Below the pieces are notes generated by a model. The model saw only the letters and a program-made list of their open reading frames with translations. It had not been told where the DNA came from and did no database searches. 64,000 nucleotides of DNA. Origin: Thioclava pacifica DSM 10166 (GTDB lineage: Bacteria; Pseudomonadota; Alphaproteobacteria; Rhodobacterales; Rhodobacteraceae). Positions 44,435-53,474 of this stretch are shown here, one piece after another. The translations under genes were made by a program, and so were the position numbers. Where the stretch lies: the NCBI RefSeq assembly GCF_000714535.1, contig NZ_AUND01000040.1, positions 124,001-188,000 of the forward strand, given 5' to 3'. Every line of letters starts with the position of its first letter. Positions within the stretch are counted from its first letter, which is position 1.

Positions 44435-45869
44435 GCCTGCCGCCCCTCCTAGCCAGGTCTCCGCGAGCCGCGAGCCGACAGGCCGCGCGCCCGGTGCCAC
44501 GCGCTCGCTGACCGCGCGGCTCGTCACCGGATTGTCGAGCCTGCTGATCCTCGGCGGGTTGATCCTCGCCTTCGCGGCCTTTGCCTATGGGCGGACGGCG
44601 GCGCGCGATGCCTTCGACCGGCTTCTCGTCGGTGCGGCCAATGACATCGCCGCCTCGATCTCGATTCGCGACGGCGCGCCTGTCGTCGACCTGCCGGTGT
44701 CGGCATTTGAATTGCTCGCGCTCGCGCCCGACGACCGTATCGCCTATCAGATCAGCGGCCCCGGCGGCGCGGTTCTGACCGGATATCAGGACCTGCCGCG
44801 ACCGACCTCATCAGCGCGCGACCTCGTGCTTTATGACGCGCGGTTCAAGGGAGAGCCCGCGCGGTTCATTCGCGTCACAAGGCGTTTCGCCGAGCGGCAA
44901 TTCTCCGGCACGGTGGAGGTGATCGTCGGTCAGACCCTGCGCGCTCGCACGCAGCTCGCGTTCAGCATCACTCGCAACGCGCTTGGCGGACTGGCGGTGG
45001 GCGGCATCGCAATGCTCGCCTTCGCGATCCTCATCGTCCACAGCGCGCTGCGCCCGCTCGAGCGGCTTGCCAAGGGCATCGCCGAACGCGATCCACAAGA
45101 CCTCACCCCGATCCGTGCTGCCGTGCCCGGAGAGGTCGATGTTCTCGTGCAGGCGACGAACGGGTTCATGGCGCGGCTCGACCGACAATTTGCCACCATG
45201 AAGAGCCTGATCTCCGACACCGCCCACCAGTTGCGCACCCCGGTGGCGGCTTTGCGTGCGCAATCCGACCTCGCCGCCGAAGAGGACGATCCCGCCCGTC
45301 GCGAGGAGATCGTGGTCAAGTTGCATGCGGGCACTGTGCGGCTGAGCCGGCTTCTCGACCAGATGCTCTCGCGCGCGTTGGTGATCCACCGCGCCGACAG
45401 CGCACGGCGGGAGCGGGTCGATCTGCGTGATATCGCGCTCGATATTTTCGAGGAGGGCGATCACGCGGCATTGTCACCGGGTGCCGAGATCCGGCTCGAG
45501 ATCGGGGACGAGGAGGTCGCGGTTCTGGCCGATGCGCTCTCGCTTTCGGAGGCGGCCAAGAACCTCTTGGGCAACGCCTTGCGTCACGGTAAGGCTCCGG
45601 TGACGATCGGCGCGGAGCAGGAGAACGGACAGGCGCGGCTTTGGGTGCGCGACAGCGGTCCCGGTCCCGCACCCGAGCTGCGCGCGCGGCTCGGCGAACG
45701 CTTCACGCCTGGGCGTTCAGGCGCCGGACGGCGTGGCGCGAGCAGCGGTCTCGGCCTCGCCATCGCGCAATCGGTGGCCGAGACCTATGGCGGGACGCTG
45801 GAAATGGAAAGCGATGCGCCGGGGTTCACCATCGCGATCGTGCTGCCCGCGGCGGAGGAGCACAGATGA
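44427..45869 (+). CDS. Sensor histidine kinase, TctE-like
   Basis: A 480-residue kinase. Membrane helices at about 30-54 and 185-207 enclose a periplasmic domain of about 130 residues. After a HAMP-like linker come the H-box SDTAHQLRTPVAAL (His267), the N-box NLLGNALRHG and the G-boxes DSGPG and SSGLGLAI. HQLRTPVAALRAQ is characteristic of the TctE/QseC-like branch. It should phosphorylate the regulator encoded immediately upstream. ATG 44427 overlaps the regulator stop, and the kinase stop overlaps the next gene start, so the three proteins are made together. Confidence 0.9.
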   Translation: MTEPAAPPSQVSASREPTGRAPGATRSLTARLVTGLSSLLILGGLILAFAAFAYGRTAARDAFDRLLVGAANDIAASISIRDGAPVVDLPVSAFELLALAPDDRIAYQISGPGGAVLTGYQDLPRPTSSARDLVLYDARFKGEPARFIRVTRRFAERQFSGTVEVIVGQTLRARTQLAFSITRNALGGLAVGGIAMLAFAILIVHSALRPLERLAKGIAERDPQDLTPIRAAVPGEVDVLVQATNGFMARLDRQFATMKSLISDTAHQLRTPVAALRAQSDLAAEEDDPARREEIVVKLHAGTVRLSRLLDQMLSRALVIHRADSARRERVDLRDIALDIFEEGDHAALSPGAEIRLEIGDEEVAVLADALSLSEAAKNLLGNALRHGKAPVTIGAEQENGQARLWVRDSGPGPAPELRARLGERFTPGRSGAGRRGASSGLGLAIAQSVAETYGGTLEMESDAPGFTIAIVLPAAEEHR

Positions 45870-46918
45870 TCCGTTTGCTCGTATCCCTGGCCCTTTGGGT
45901 GTTTTTTGCGGCGGCAGCTTCGGCGCAGCAGCCCGAGGCGATCCGCCATTTCGGGCCCGATCAGCCCGCCCGCGAGATCACGTTGCGTACCACGACCGAT
46001 GTGGCGATCCTCGCCCCCGCGATCGGGGATTTCTTGACCACGCATTCCGGCCTCGCAATCCGGTTCGAGCAATGGGGCTCGAACGATCTCTATGAGGTCG
46101 GCGAACGCGATTGCCTTGCGGGACGGGCAGGGGCTGATCTGGTGATCAGCTCGGGCGTGCAGCATGTGGTCAAACTCGTGAACGACAATTGCGCGGCCAC
46201 CTGGGTCTCGGCCGAGACCTCCGCACTCTCCCCCGAGCTGCGCTGGCGCGATCAGGTCTGGGGCATTTCGCGCGAACCGGCGGTGATGGTCTATAATCGT
46301 GCCCTCGTTCCGCCCGACGAGGTCCCGCTGACCCGGTTCGATCTGGTGGACCTGCTGCGACCTGCGCAATCACCCTATTCCGGCAAGGTCGCGACCTATG
46401 ACATCGCGAGTTCCGGGCTCGGGTTTCTCTTCGCCTTTGTCGACAGCCAGGAGGCGAGCACTTTCGGCGCGCTGATGGAAGCCTTCGCGCGCTCGGGCGC
46501 GGTGGCGACCTGCTGTTCGGCCGAGATCATCGACGGTGTCGCGCGTGGGCGCTACCTGATCGCCTACAATATCCTTGGCTCCTATGCCGCACAGGCCGCG
46601 CGCGACAATCCCGATCTGGGTATCATTGCCCCGGCCGATTACACGCTCGTACTTTCGCGCGCGGCCTATCTGCCGGGACCGACTGTAAATCCCGATGCGG
46701 CAGCGCTTCTCGATTTTCTGCTCTCGGCACCGGGCAAGCGGGCACTTGCGAAAACGAACCTTATCGATCCGGCCGTGGACGATGGCGGAGGGGGAAATCG
46801 CGAAGAAGCGCTTACCCCGCGACGGCTGATCGCCCTCGGACCGCCGCTGCTGGTCGCCACTGACGATATGAAAACTGCGCGCTTTCTCGAACGCTGGCGC
46901 GAGATCTTCGCGCGGTAG
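45866..46918 (+). CDS. Periplasmic binding protein coupled to the TctDE-like system
   Basis: A 350-residue precursor with a signal peptide (MIRLLVSLALWVFFAAAASA, then QQPEAIRHFG). It resembles the iron/thiamine-type extracellular solute-binding family (SBP_bac_1-like: TTTDVAILAPAIGDFLTTHS, ADLVISSGVQHV, SREPAVMVYNRAL). It is not a TctC protein and no ABC permease or ATPase accompanies it. The ATG at 45866 overlaps the kinase stop (ATGA). Inference: it acts as an auxiliary periplasmic ligand sensor for the kinase rather than as a transporter part. Confidence 0.78.
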   Translation: MIRLLVSLALWVFFAAAASAQQPEAIRHFGPDQPAREITLRTTTDVAILAPAIGDFLTTHSGLAIRFEQWGSNDLYEVGERDCLAGRAGADLVISSGVQHVVKLVNDNCAATWVSAETSALSPELRWRDQVWGISREPAVMVYNRALVPPDEVPLTRFDLVDLLRPAQSPYSGKVATYDIASSGLGFLFAFVDSQEASTFGALMEAFARSGAVATCCSAEIIDGVARGRYLIAYNILGSYAAQAARDNPDLGIIAPADYTLVLSRAAYLPGPTVNPDAAALLDFLLSAPGKRALAKTNLIDPAVDDGGGGNREEALTPRRLIALGPPLLVATDDMKTARFLERWREIFAR

Positions 46919-47249
46919 GAGCCCATGCGGTCGTCCCAGAAAGAATGGCGATTAAACCGGCGAGCATGGGCAGGAGCGTCCAAATCGCACATTTGGGGCG
47001 GCGTCTTCGTTTTTCGGGAAGACCACCGCGCCAGCAGCCCGGCCGCGACACGGCAGGGATCAGGAAGGCTGCCACTCGGACAATGCTCGCCCGACAGGTG
47101 GCAAAGCCTCCGCTACAGTTGCGCTATCATTGAAAGCGGTGGGCCTGCGTCGTCCGTCGCGGTCCGGTCAGCCGCGGTTCGTTCGCGTATCGGCTGCTCA
47201 ACCATACCGCGACGGACGACGTGTTACCCATGCGCTTCGAGGGTCTCCC
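46919..47249. other. 331-bp gene-free spacer between convergent genes
   Basis: No open frame here has a ribosome binding site or plausible composition. A small GAGGG/CCCTC hairpin overlaps the amidase stop at 47239-47251. I see no other structure. Confidence 0.4.
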
Positions 47250-48788
47250 TCAAACCGCAGGCTTCCGATGCAATGTGCCTTGCTCATAGGCATAGGCGCA
47301 TTGGATCAGGAGTTGCTCGCTCCACTGCTTGCCGAGGAAAATGAGCTCGAACGGCGCGCCCGAGGCATAGTAGCCTGCCGGCACCGTGACACCCGGAATG
47401 CCGGCGATGTTCAGCTCCCCGACGGTCGTCTCGAGGATCGCGTCGCCCGAATGCAGACCCGGCAATTCGCACAGCATCTGCGGATAGACGAGCGCGTCGA
47501 GCCGGTGGCGCGCGAAGACCTCATCCATCAGGAGCAGATAGGCCCGCTTCAAGGCCGTGAACGCGGGCAGGGCGGGTGGCGTCGCCGGGGATTTCACCGC
47601 CTCGACGAAATCGGGAAGCTCGTTAAGGAAGCCAAGGATCGCCCCCTTCGCGAGAACGTTCTCGGCTTTCGTTGCCTCGACGAACTCCTCCCAAGTCTTG
47701 ATCGCGGCATCGGGACCGAGCCGCTCGAGATATTTCGTCATGTCATAGGGGATCGATTCCAGCCCCCGACCGTCGAAGAAGGGCGTGCCGGGCGTGATCT
47801 GGCGGTAGCTTGCGAAATCCGTGCCCGCGAACGGGTCGAGGATAAGCTCCGCGCCCAGATCGGCCAGCTCGTCGATCGTGCGGGCGTAAAGCTCTTTGGC
47901 TTGATCGGACAGTTCGTTCTTGCGCCAACCCGGCCCGTAAAGCCCAAGGCGTTTGCCTTTCAGCGCGTCCTTCGACAGGCCCGAGGCGTAGCCGCCTTCG
48001 GGGATCTTGTCGACCGAGGCGAGCGTCTTTGGATCTTCGGTCGTGAACCCCGCCAGCACATCGAGGCCAAGCGCCGCGTCGGTGACGTTGCGCGCAATTG
48101 GCCCGACCACATCGCGATTGCCCGAGAGCGGCACCACGCCGGCATTGGGCACCAGCCCGATCGTCGGCTTGATCCCCACGAGCCCCTGCGCCGAGGCCGG
48201 GTTCTGGATCGAGCCGCCGGTTTCCTCGGCGAGGCCCATGACACACATATGCGTCGCGACCGCCGCCGCGGTGCCCGCGCTCGACCCGCCCGGCGCACGA
48301 TCCTCGATCGCGGGGTTGATGGTGGGGCCAGCCCAGCTGTCATTCGCATGCGTCCCGGTCCAGCTCAGGATCGGCACGTTGGTCTTGCCGAGGATGACCG
48401 CATCGGCCGCGCGCATCCGGGCCACCACGGGGCTGTCGCGTTCGGGCATCAGATCGACGCCGCCGGTCCCCGAATAGAGCAGCCGCCAGCCCGCCGTGGT
48501 GGGGATGCCCGCCATGTCCATCGGATCCTTCACGACGATCGGCACCCCGGCGAGCGGGCCAAGCTCCTCGCCCGCGGCGCGCCGGCGGTCGATCTCGCGG
48601 GCGGTGTCGAGGGCGGCGTCATTCTCGAAGATGATCGCGTTGTATTTGCCGTTCAGCGCCTTGACCTGGGCGATGCAGGCCTGCGTCAATTCCTCTGCGG
48701 TGAACTGTCCCGAGGCCAGCCCCTCCCGGACGGTGGCGACGGTGAGCGTTCCGAGATCCGGCAGATCGGGGGTCGTTTGGGTGGACAT
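47250..48788 (-). CDS. Amidase-signature family amidase
   Basis: A 512-residue amide hydrolase. The Ser-cisSer-Lys triad is visible: Lys87 in VPIVVKDPM, Ser169 in APGGSSAGTAAAVA and nucleophile Ser193 in EETGGSIQNPAS. No signal peptide is seen, so it acts in the cytoplasm. It is the last gene of the amide block on the minus strand, 226 bp after the formamidase/acetamidase gene, with a structured RNA element between them. It probably releases ammonia from an imported amide, complementing the other hydrolase. The start MSTQTTPDLPDLG has AGGAGTCTCTT upstream. Confidence 0.9.
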   Translation of the reverse strand: MSTQTTPDLPDLGTLTVATVREGLASGQFTAEELTQACIAQVKALNGKYNAIIFENDAALDTAREIDRRRAAGEELGPLAGVPIVVKDPMDMAGIPTTAGWRLLYSGTGGVDLMPERDSPVVARMRAADAVILGKTNVPILSWTGTHANDSWAGPTINPAIEDRAPGGSSAGTAAAVATHMCVMGLAEETGGSIQNPASAQGLVGIKPTIGLVPNAGVVPLSGNRDVVGPIARNVTDAALGLDVLAGFTTEDPKTLASVDKIPEGGYASGLSKDALKGKRLGLYGPGWRKNELSDQAKELYARTIDELADLGAELILDPFAGTDFASYRQITPGTPFFDGRGLESIPYDMTKYLERLGPDAAIKTWEEFVEATKAENVLAKGAILGFLNELPDFVEAVKSPATPPALPAFTALKRAYLLLMDEVFARHRLDALVYPQMLCELPGLHSGDAILETTVGELNIAGIPGVTVPAGYYASGAPFELIFLGKQWSEQLLIQCAYAYEQGTLHRKPAV

Positions 48789-48916
48789 AAGAGACTCCTA
48801 TTCCGTTTGGCGGGCATGGCACCGCCATCGCCCGCGCCGCATTTGGCCGGGAACTGAGGGGACGAGGCCCGATCCGTCACGCGACGCCTTGCGGTCGCGC
48901 GACGCTCGGAAGCCTG

Positions 48917-49009
48917 GAAGAAAAAGGTCGCCTCCACCTGAGAAGCTGCCTTCCGAAGGCAGAGGCGACAAGGTTATGGGCCGCTTTACAAGGGAATGGA
49001 GAGCGGCCC
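48917..49009 (-). terminator. Two-hairpin structured element with U-tract before the amidase gene
   Basis: In transcript order, GGGCCGCT pairs with AGCGGCCC (49009-49002 and 48985-48978). Then GTCGCCT (outer arm 48969-48963) pairs with AGGCGAC (48933-48927), enclosing an inner perfect hairpin CTGCCTT/AAGGCAG (48962-48946). The outer stem is followed at once by CTTTTTCTTCC. This is a terminator-type structure inside the operon. It may set the amidase level or be a second AmiR antitermination target; I could not match it to a known riboswitch. Confidence 0.7.
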
Positions 49010-49014
49010 AGAAG

Positions 49015-50013
49015 TCATTCCGCGATGCCGACGATCGACTTCAGGACCGAGGCCCCGACCGTGTATTTCGGATCGACCATGTTGCCGAGGCGCACGCGGC
49101 CGCACTGAGTCAGCAGCATGTAGGCGTCGATCTCGTCGAAGCCGAAATCGGCAGCCATCCAGCGGATCAGTTCGCGATAGGCGCCGCGCGCGGCATCTTC
49201 CATCGGGCGCGCCGAACCGACCGTCATGTAGAACTCTTCGTTCTCGAGGCGCGGCGTGCGGATCGTCCAGTTCTTGATCAGGTCGATGCGCACGGTGGTG
49301 ACGGTCGGATGCTCGACCGCGACGCCGCAAAGCTCACCATCGCCCTGCGCGGCATGGCAATCCCCGAGGAACAGATAGCCCCCCTCGGTCTGCACCGGCA
49401 GGTAGACGACCGCGCCCGGCGCGACATCGGGCAGGTCCATGTTGCCGCCGTAATAGTCCGGCACCAGCGAGGAGATCGCTTCGGCAATCGGGGCCGTGCC
49501 GATGGTGCCGATGAAGGGCTCGTAGGGCAGGCTGATCTTGTCGTTCCACTTCGTGCCTTCCTCGACGGTGATGTCGAGCTTGCGCACCACCTCCGGCAGC
49601 GGCGCGGTCAGCAGCGCGGTCTCGAAGGTCGGAACCAGCCCGCCGAATTCGGGCATGATCACCGTGGTGCCCCGCGGCTGCGGACCGCGCGGGACGATGC
49701 TCTCGATATAGACCGCGATCGTGTCGCCCGGTTCGGCGCCGTTCACGTAGATCGGGCCGTTCTGCGGGTTCAGGAAGGGGAAATTCAGGATCTCGGTCGG
49801 CTTGTCGGTTTCCGACTTGATCGCCCCCTCGAAAGCGTCATGGGTCTCGGCGCTGACCACGGTGCCGGGATCGACGGTCAGGACCGGGTCGATCCCTGCG
49901 GTGTAGATGTAGGGATAGCTTCCCTGTTCTTCTTCGGTGATCGTGCGCGTCTCGAGGGCCTGACCTTTCGCCACGCCTTTGCGCGCCATGATGGACTCTT
50001 CAAACCAGCTCAT
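49015..50013 (-). CDS. fmdA: Acetamidase/formamidase (FmdA/AmdA family)
   Basis: A 332-residue cytoplasmic amidohydrolase. The family pattern is clear: VSAETHDAFEG near residue 58, PLNPQN-type segment NFPFLNPQNGPIYVNGAEPGD, LFLGDCHAAQGDGELCG with the metal-binding GDCHAAQGDGE core, and YMLLTQCGRVRLGNMVDPKY near the end. These enzymes hydrolyse formamide or acetamide to the acid and ammonia. AAAGGAG 7 nt before ATG 50013 sets the start. It directly follows two ABC ATPase genes, supporting amides as the imported substrates. Confidence 0.92.
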   Translation of the reverse strand: MSWFEESIMARKGVAKGQALETRTITEEEQGSYPYIYTAGIDPVLTVDPGTVVSAETHDAFEGAIKSETDKPTEILNFPFLNPQNGPIYVNGAEPGDTIAVYIESIVPRGPQPRGTTVIMPEFGGLVPTFETALLTAPLPEVVRKLDITVEEGTKWNDKISLPYEPFIGTIGTAPIAEAISSLVPDYYGGNMDLPDVAPGAVVYLPVQTEGGYLFLGDCHAAQGDGELCGVAVEHPTVTTVRIDLIKNWTIRTPRLENEEFYMTVGSARPMEDAARGAYRELIRWMAADFGFDEIDAYMLLTQCGRVRLGNMVDPKYTVGASVLKSIVGIAE

Positions 50014-50058
50014 AAGTTGCTCCTTTCATTCTGAATTTCTGGAAAGTTATGGGGAAGA

Positions 50059-50772
50059 TCAGACCGACAGGTATCGTCGGATCGTGTCGCGGTCTTGCAG
50101 CATCTCGCGGTCGAGCTCGGCCACGATGCGGCCCTTGTCCATGACGTAGCAGCGCTGCGCCATCGCCCGGATCATGTCGACATTCTGCTCCACGAAGACG
50201 ACGGTGACGCCGGTCTCGCGGTTCAGCTCGACCATGATGCGCGCGATGTCCTGCACGATATTGGGCTGGATCCCCTCGGAGGGTTCATCGAGCAGGATCA
50301 TAGAGGGTTCGCCCATCAGAACGCGCCCGATGGCGAGCTGCTGTTGCTGACCGCCCGACATCGTGCCCGCGCGCTGATCGGCGCGTTCCTTGAGGATCGG
50401 GAAATAGCGGTAGATCTCGTCGACCTTGCCGGGAGTGGACTTGCCCGCGATGCTTTCGCCGACGAGCAGGTTTTCGAGCACGGTCATGCGGGGGAAGACG
50501 TCGCGGCCCTGCGGCACGTAACCGATCCCCTTGCGCGCCCGGTTATGCGCCGAGACGAGGTCGATCGACGCACCACGCAGGTTGATCGAGCCTTTATCGG
50601 TCGGCAGCAGCCCGATCAGCGTCTTCATCAGGGTCGATTTGCCAACCCCGTTACGCCCGATCACGGCGACGATCTCGCCCTCGCGGACCTGAAAATCGAC
50701 GCCTTGCAGCACCGGCTTGCCGCCGTAGCCCGCATTGAGTTCGATGACGTCGAGAAGGACTTCCTTATGCAT
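50059..50772 (-). CDS. ABC transporter ATP-binding protein (UrtE/LivF type) of the amide operon
   Basis: A 237-residue ATPase. Walker A is GRNGVGKST, the signature TMSGGQQQQLAIGR, Walker B MILLDEPSEGIQP and the switch region FVEQN. The GYVPQGRDVFPRMTV Q-loop stretch is typical of the UrtE/LivF branch. ATG 50772 has GGGAG 7 nt upstream and overlaps the preceding ATPase gene by 8 bp. With its partner it powers the amide or urea-type importer. Confidence 0.92.
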   Translation of the reverse strand: MHKEVLLDVIELNAGYGGKPVLQGVDFQVREGEIVAVIGRNGVGKSTLMKTLIGLLPTDKGSINLRGASIDLVSAHNRARKGIGYVPQGRDVFPRMTVLENLLVGESIAGKSTPGKVDEIYRYFPILKERADQRAGTMSGGQQQQLAIGRVLMGEPSMILLDEPSEGIQPNIVQDIARIMVELNRETGVTVVFVEQNVDMIRAMAQRCYVMDKGRIVAELDREMLQDRDTIRRYLSV

Positions 50773-51481
50773 CGACTTCTCCCAGATAGATGGCGGCGAC
50801 ACGTTCGTCGGCGACGATCTCGTCGATCGTGCCCTGCGCGAAAATCTTGCCGAAATGGAGCACGGTGACCTGGTGGGCGATCTGGCGCACGAAGGCCATG
50901 TCGTGTTCGACGGCGAGCAAGGTCATGCCCTCGCGGTTGAGCTCCTGAAGCATCTCGCCGGTGGCGAAGGTCTCGTCGGGCGTCATCCCGGCGGTCGGTT
51001 CGTCCAGCAGCAACAGGCGCGGTTTCAGCGCCACTGCCATGCCGATCTCGAGCCATTGCTTCTGACCGTGGCTGAGATTGCCCGCGAGCTGCTTGCGGTC
51101 CTGCGAGAGTTTGAGGAACTCCAGCAGCCGGTCGATCTCCTCTTGCAGGATCTCGGGCGCGACATGGTGCTGAAGCGCGATCGTGAGGTTCTGCTGGACG
51201 CTCAGTTCCTTGAAGATGCCGGGCACCTGGAACTTCACGCTGATCCCCTTGCGGATACGCTCGAAGGGTTTCGCACGGGTGATTTCCTCGCCGTCATAGA
51301 GGATCTCGCCGCTATCGGGCAGGTGTTCGCCCAGGATCAGCTTGAAGAAGGTGCTCTTGCCGGCGCCGTTGGGACCGATCAGGCAATGCATCTCTCCGGG
51401 TTGGAGCGCGAAATCGACATTGCCCGTGACGTGAAGCCCGCCGAAATGCTTGTTGAGCTGGCGTGTTTCGAGAATGGCCAT
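50765..51481 (-). CDS. ABC transporter ATP-binding protein (UrtD/LivG type) of the amide operon
   Basis: A 238-residue ATPase. Walker A is GPNGAGKST, the Q-loop lies in SVKFQVPGIFKELSV, the signature is the UrtD-like NLSHGQKQWLEIGM, Walker B is LLLLDEPTAGMTP and the switch is VEHD. The start ATG shares a base with the permease stop (TGATG at 51483-51479), so it is translationally coupled. The LSHGQKQ signature is shared with urea and short-chain amide transporters rather than amino acid ones. Confidence 0.92.
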   Translation of the reverse strand: MAILETRQLNKHFGGLHVTGNVDFALQPGEMHCLIGPNGAGKSTFFKLILGEHLPDSGEILYDGEEITRAKPFERIRKGISVKFQVPGIFKELSVQQNLTIALQHHVAPEILQEEIDRLLEFLKLSQDRKQLAGNLSHGQKQWLEIGMAVALKPRLLLLDEPTAGMTPDETFATGEMLQELNREGMTLLAVEHDMAFVRQIAHQVTVLHFGKIFAQGTIDEIVADERVAAIYLGEVDA

Positions 51482-52551
51482 CACCGCTCTCCTTCCAGTT
51501 TGGATTTCCGGCGCATGAAGGGCGAGAGCAGCGCGATCACGATGCCACGCGGGGCGATCAGAACGGTGATCACCAGAAGCGTCCCCATCACGATCAGCGC
51601 GTATTGGCTGCCGTAGATCGTGAGCGACTGGAACACGATGAGCACAGCGAGCGTGCCGACCAGGGTCGTGGTGAGGTCCGAACGACCGCCGACCGCGACC
51701 CAGACGATGGGCAGCGAGGCCGCCGTCATCCCCATCGAGGCGGGCGTGATGTAATTGCCCCAGGAGGTGTAGAGCACCCCCGAGAGACCCGCGAGCGCGG
51801 AGCCGATCACGAAGGTCGCCAGCTGATACTTGCGCACGTCATAGCCCAGCATCTCGGCACGCATCGGGTTCTCGCGGATCGCCACGATGACATTGCCGAA
51901 GCGCGAGTTCACGAGGATGCGCAGCCCGAGATAGCAGACCAGCAGCAGCACCAGCGTGACGTAATAGAGGGTAACGTCGGGGTAGAGGACGATATTGCCG
52001 CCCGGCCACGGGATCGTCAGCGAGGGCATCGCCCCCATGCCGTTGAACCCGTTCAGCCGCGCCTTGCCGATCGCCCATTCCGGGCCCGCCGTCTGCGCCA
52101 TGAAGCGTTCGAGCACCAGCGTCACCGAGAGCGTCACGATGCCGAGAAACACGCCGCTGATCCGGCCGAAGAACAGGAAGTAACCAAGGATCGTCGCGAA
52201 GAGCGCGCTGATGCCCACTGCGAGCACGAGCGAGATCAGCGTCAGCCCATAGGCGTCCCCGAGGTTGATCGTCAGGACCCCGTAGGCATAGCCCGCGACC
52301 CCGAAGAAGGCGGTCTGGCCGAAGCTGAGCGCCCCGCCATAGCCCCAGATCAGGCTCAGCCCCATCGCCATGAAGAGCCAGTTGAAGAAGTAGACGTTAT
52401 TGCCCACGTCGTAGCTGTCCGCAAAGGCCGGATAGGCGCAGGCGGCCAGCAGGACGACGCCGAAGCCCGACCAGAATTTCGGTCCCTTGCCGAGGGTTTG
52501 CGGCCCCTCGATGAGCTTCAGGAAGGAAGTGAAACGGGATGCGCTGCTCAC
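51481..52551 (-). CDS. ABC transporter permease (UrtC/LivM type) of the amide operon
   Basis: A 356-residue permease. Hydrophobic helices begin after a 25-residue cytoplasmic stretch. GYGGALSFGQTAFFGVAGYAYG, the loop AIRENPMRAEMLGYDVRKYQ and SGVLYTSWGNYITPASMG are characteristic of the UrtC/FmdF branch. The start is GTG 52551, one base after the stop of the preceding permease, with AAAGGG upstream. It pairs with the UrtB-type permease. Confidence 0.9.
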   Translation of the reverse strand: MSSASRFTSFLKLIEGPQTLGKGPKFWSGFGVVLLAACAYPAFADSYDVGNNVYFFNWLFMAMGLSLIWGYGGALSFGQTAFFGVAGYAYGVLTINLGDAYGLTLISLVLAVGISALFATILGYFLFFGRISGVFLGIVTLSVTLVLERFMAQTAGPEWAIGKARLNGFNGMGAMPSLTIPWPGGNIVLYPDVTLYYVTLVLLLVCYLGLRILVNSRFGNVIVAIRENPMRAEMLGYDVRKYQLATFVIGSALAGLSGVLYTSWGNYITPASMGMTAASLPIVWVAVGGRSDLTTTLVGTLAVLIVFQSLTIYGSQYALIVMGTLLVITVLIAPRGIVIALLSPFMRRKSKLEGER

Positions 52552-52552
52552 G

Positions 52553-53425
52553 TCAGGCCCTTTCTTTCAGGATCTTGCCGCTGATGCCGCGCGGCAGGAT
52601 GCGGATCACGATGATGACGGCGATGAGCATGCCGATCTGACCGGCAAGCTGGCCCTGCCAGGAGGTCAGCGAGGCCTTGATGAAGCCGAGCACGACCGCG
52701 GCGGGCGCCGTTCCGAGGAAGATGTCCGCGCCACCCACAACGACGGTCACGAATGCCTCGACCATGAAGGCCGCGCCCATCGTCGGCACGAGCGTCATCG
52801 TCGGCGCGTAAAGCCCACCGGCGAGGCCAGCGAGGGCGGCACCCAGACCGAAGGTCAGGCTGTAGATCAGGTTCGTGTTGACCCCGAGGGCCTCGGCCAC
52901 ATGCGGTACCTGGATCGTGGCGCGCGCAAGGATGCCGAAACGCGTCTTGGTGAACATCAGCCACAGCGCGGCGAGCGTCACGAGCGCCATCACCATCAGC
53001 ACGATGCGGTAGATCGAATAGGAATAGTCGCCGACCGAGAAGCTGCCGAAAGGCGTGCCGCTGCCGGCCATCGTCGTGCCCAGCACGATCAGCGTGCCCT
53101 GGGTGACAATCATCGAGATGCCCCAGGTCGCCACGATCGTATCGAGCGGACGTTTGTAGAGCGGACGGATCACCACCACCTCGACGATCATCCCGGCGAT
53201 GCCGGCGGCAAGCGAGCCCAATGCAATCGCGATCGGCAGGGGCACGCCCATATGGGTCGCACTCGTCGAGACATAAGCGCCGCAGAGGATGAATTCGCCA
53301 TGCGCGAGGTTGATCACGCCCATCATGCCGAAGATCACCGCGAGGCCGCAGGCGCTGAGCACGAGGAAGGCGAAGGCGTCTCCAAATTGATAGAAGAAGC
53401 TGAAAAGAGAGTAGAGGAACTCCAT
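52553..53425 (-). CDS. ABC transporter permease (UrtB/LivH type) of the amide operon
   Basis: A 290-residue permease. MGVINLAHGEFILCGAYVS is the LivH/UrtB landmark, and GLAGGLYAPTMTLVPTMG with the following GGADIFLGTAPAAVVLG is the conserved C-terminal part. ATG 53425 has AAAGGACGG just upstream; a longer frame to 53506 includes the intercistronic hairpin and is unlikely. It forms the channel with the next gene product. Confidence 0.9.
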   Translation of the reverse strand: MEFLYSLFSFFYQFGDAFAFLVLSACGLAVIFGMMGVINLAHGEFILCGAYVSTSATHMGVPLPIAIALGSLAAGIAGMIVEVVVIRPLYKRPLDTIVATWGISMIVTQGTLIVLGTTMAGSGTPFGSFSVGDYSYSIYRIVLMVMALVTLAALWLMFTKTRFGILARATIQVPHVAEALGVNTNLIYSLTFGLGAALAGLAGGLYAPTMTLVPTMGAAFMVEAFVTVVVGGADIFLGTAPAAVVLGFIKASLTSWQGQLAGQIGMLIAVIIVIRILPRGISGKILKERA

Positions 53426-53474
53426 CGACCGTCCTTTCTTGGTGGCCAGCGTTCGGGAAAATCCGGGGGAGGAG

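Noticed and set aside
46919-47249. Small membrane protein gene in the spacer
   Set aside because: A short hydrophobic run occurs by chance, without a start site or family resemblance.
48917-49009. Guanidine or glycine riboswitch
   Set aside because: The nested stems lack the conserved loop sequences I know for these classes. Kept only as an unassigned structured element.
47130-50034. Two long plus-strand open frames over the amidase and formamidase genes
   Set aside because: Antisense shadows. The minus strand encodes complete, motif-bearing enzymes.
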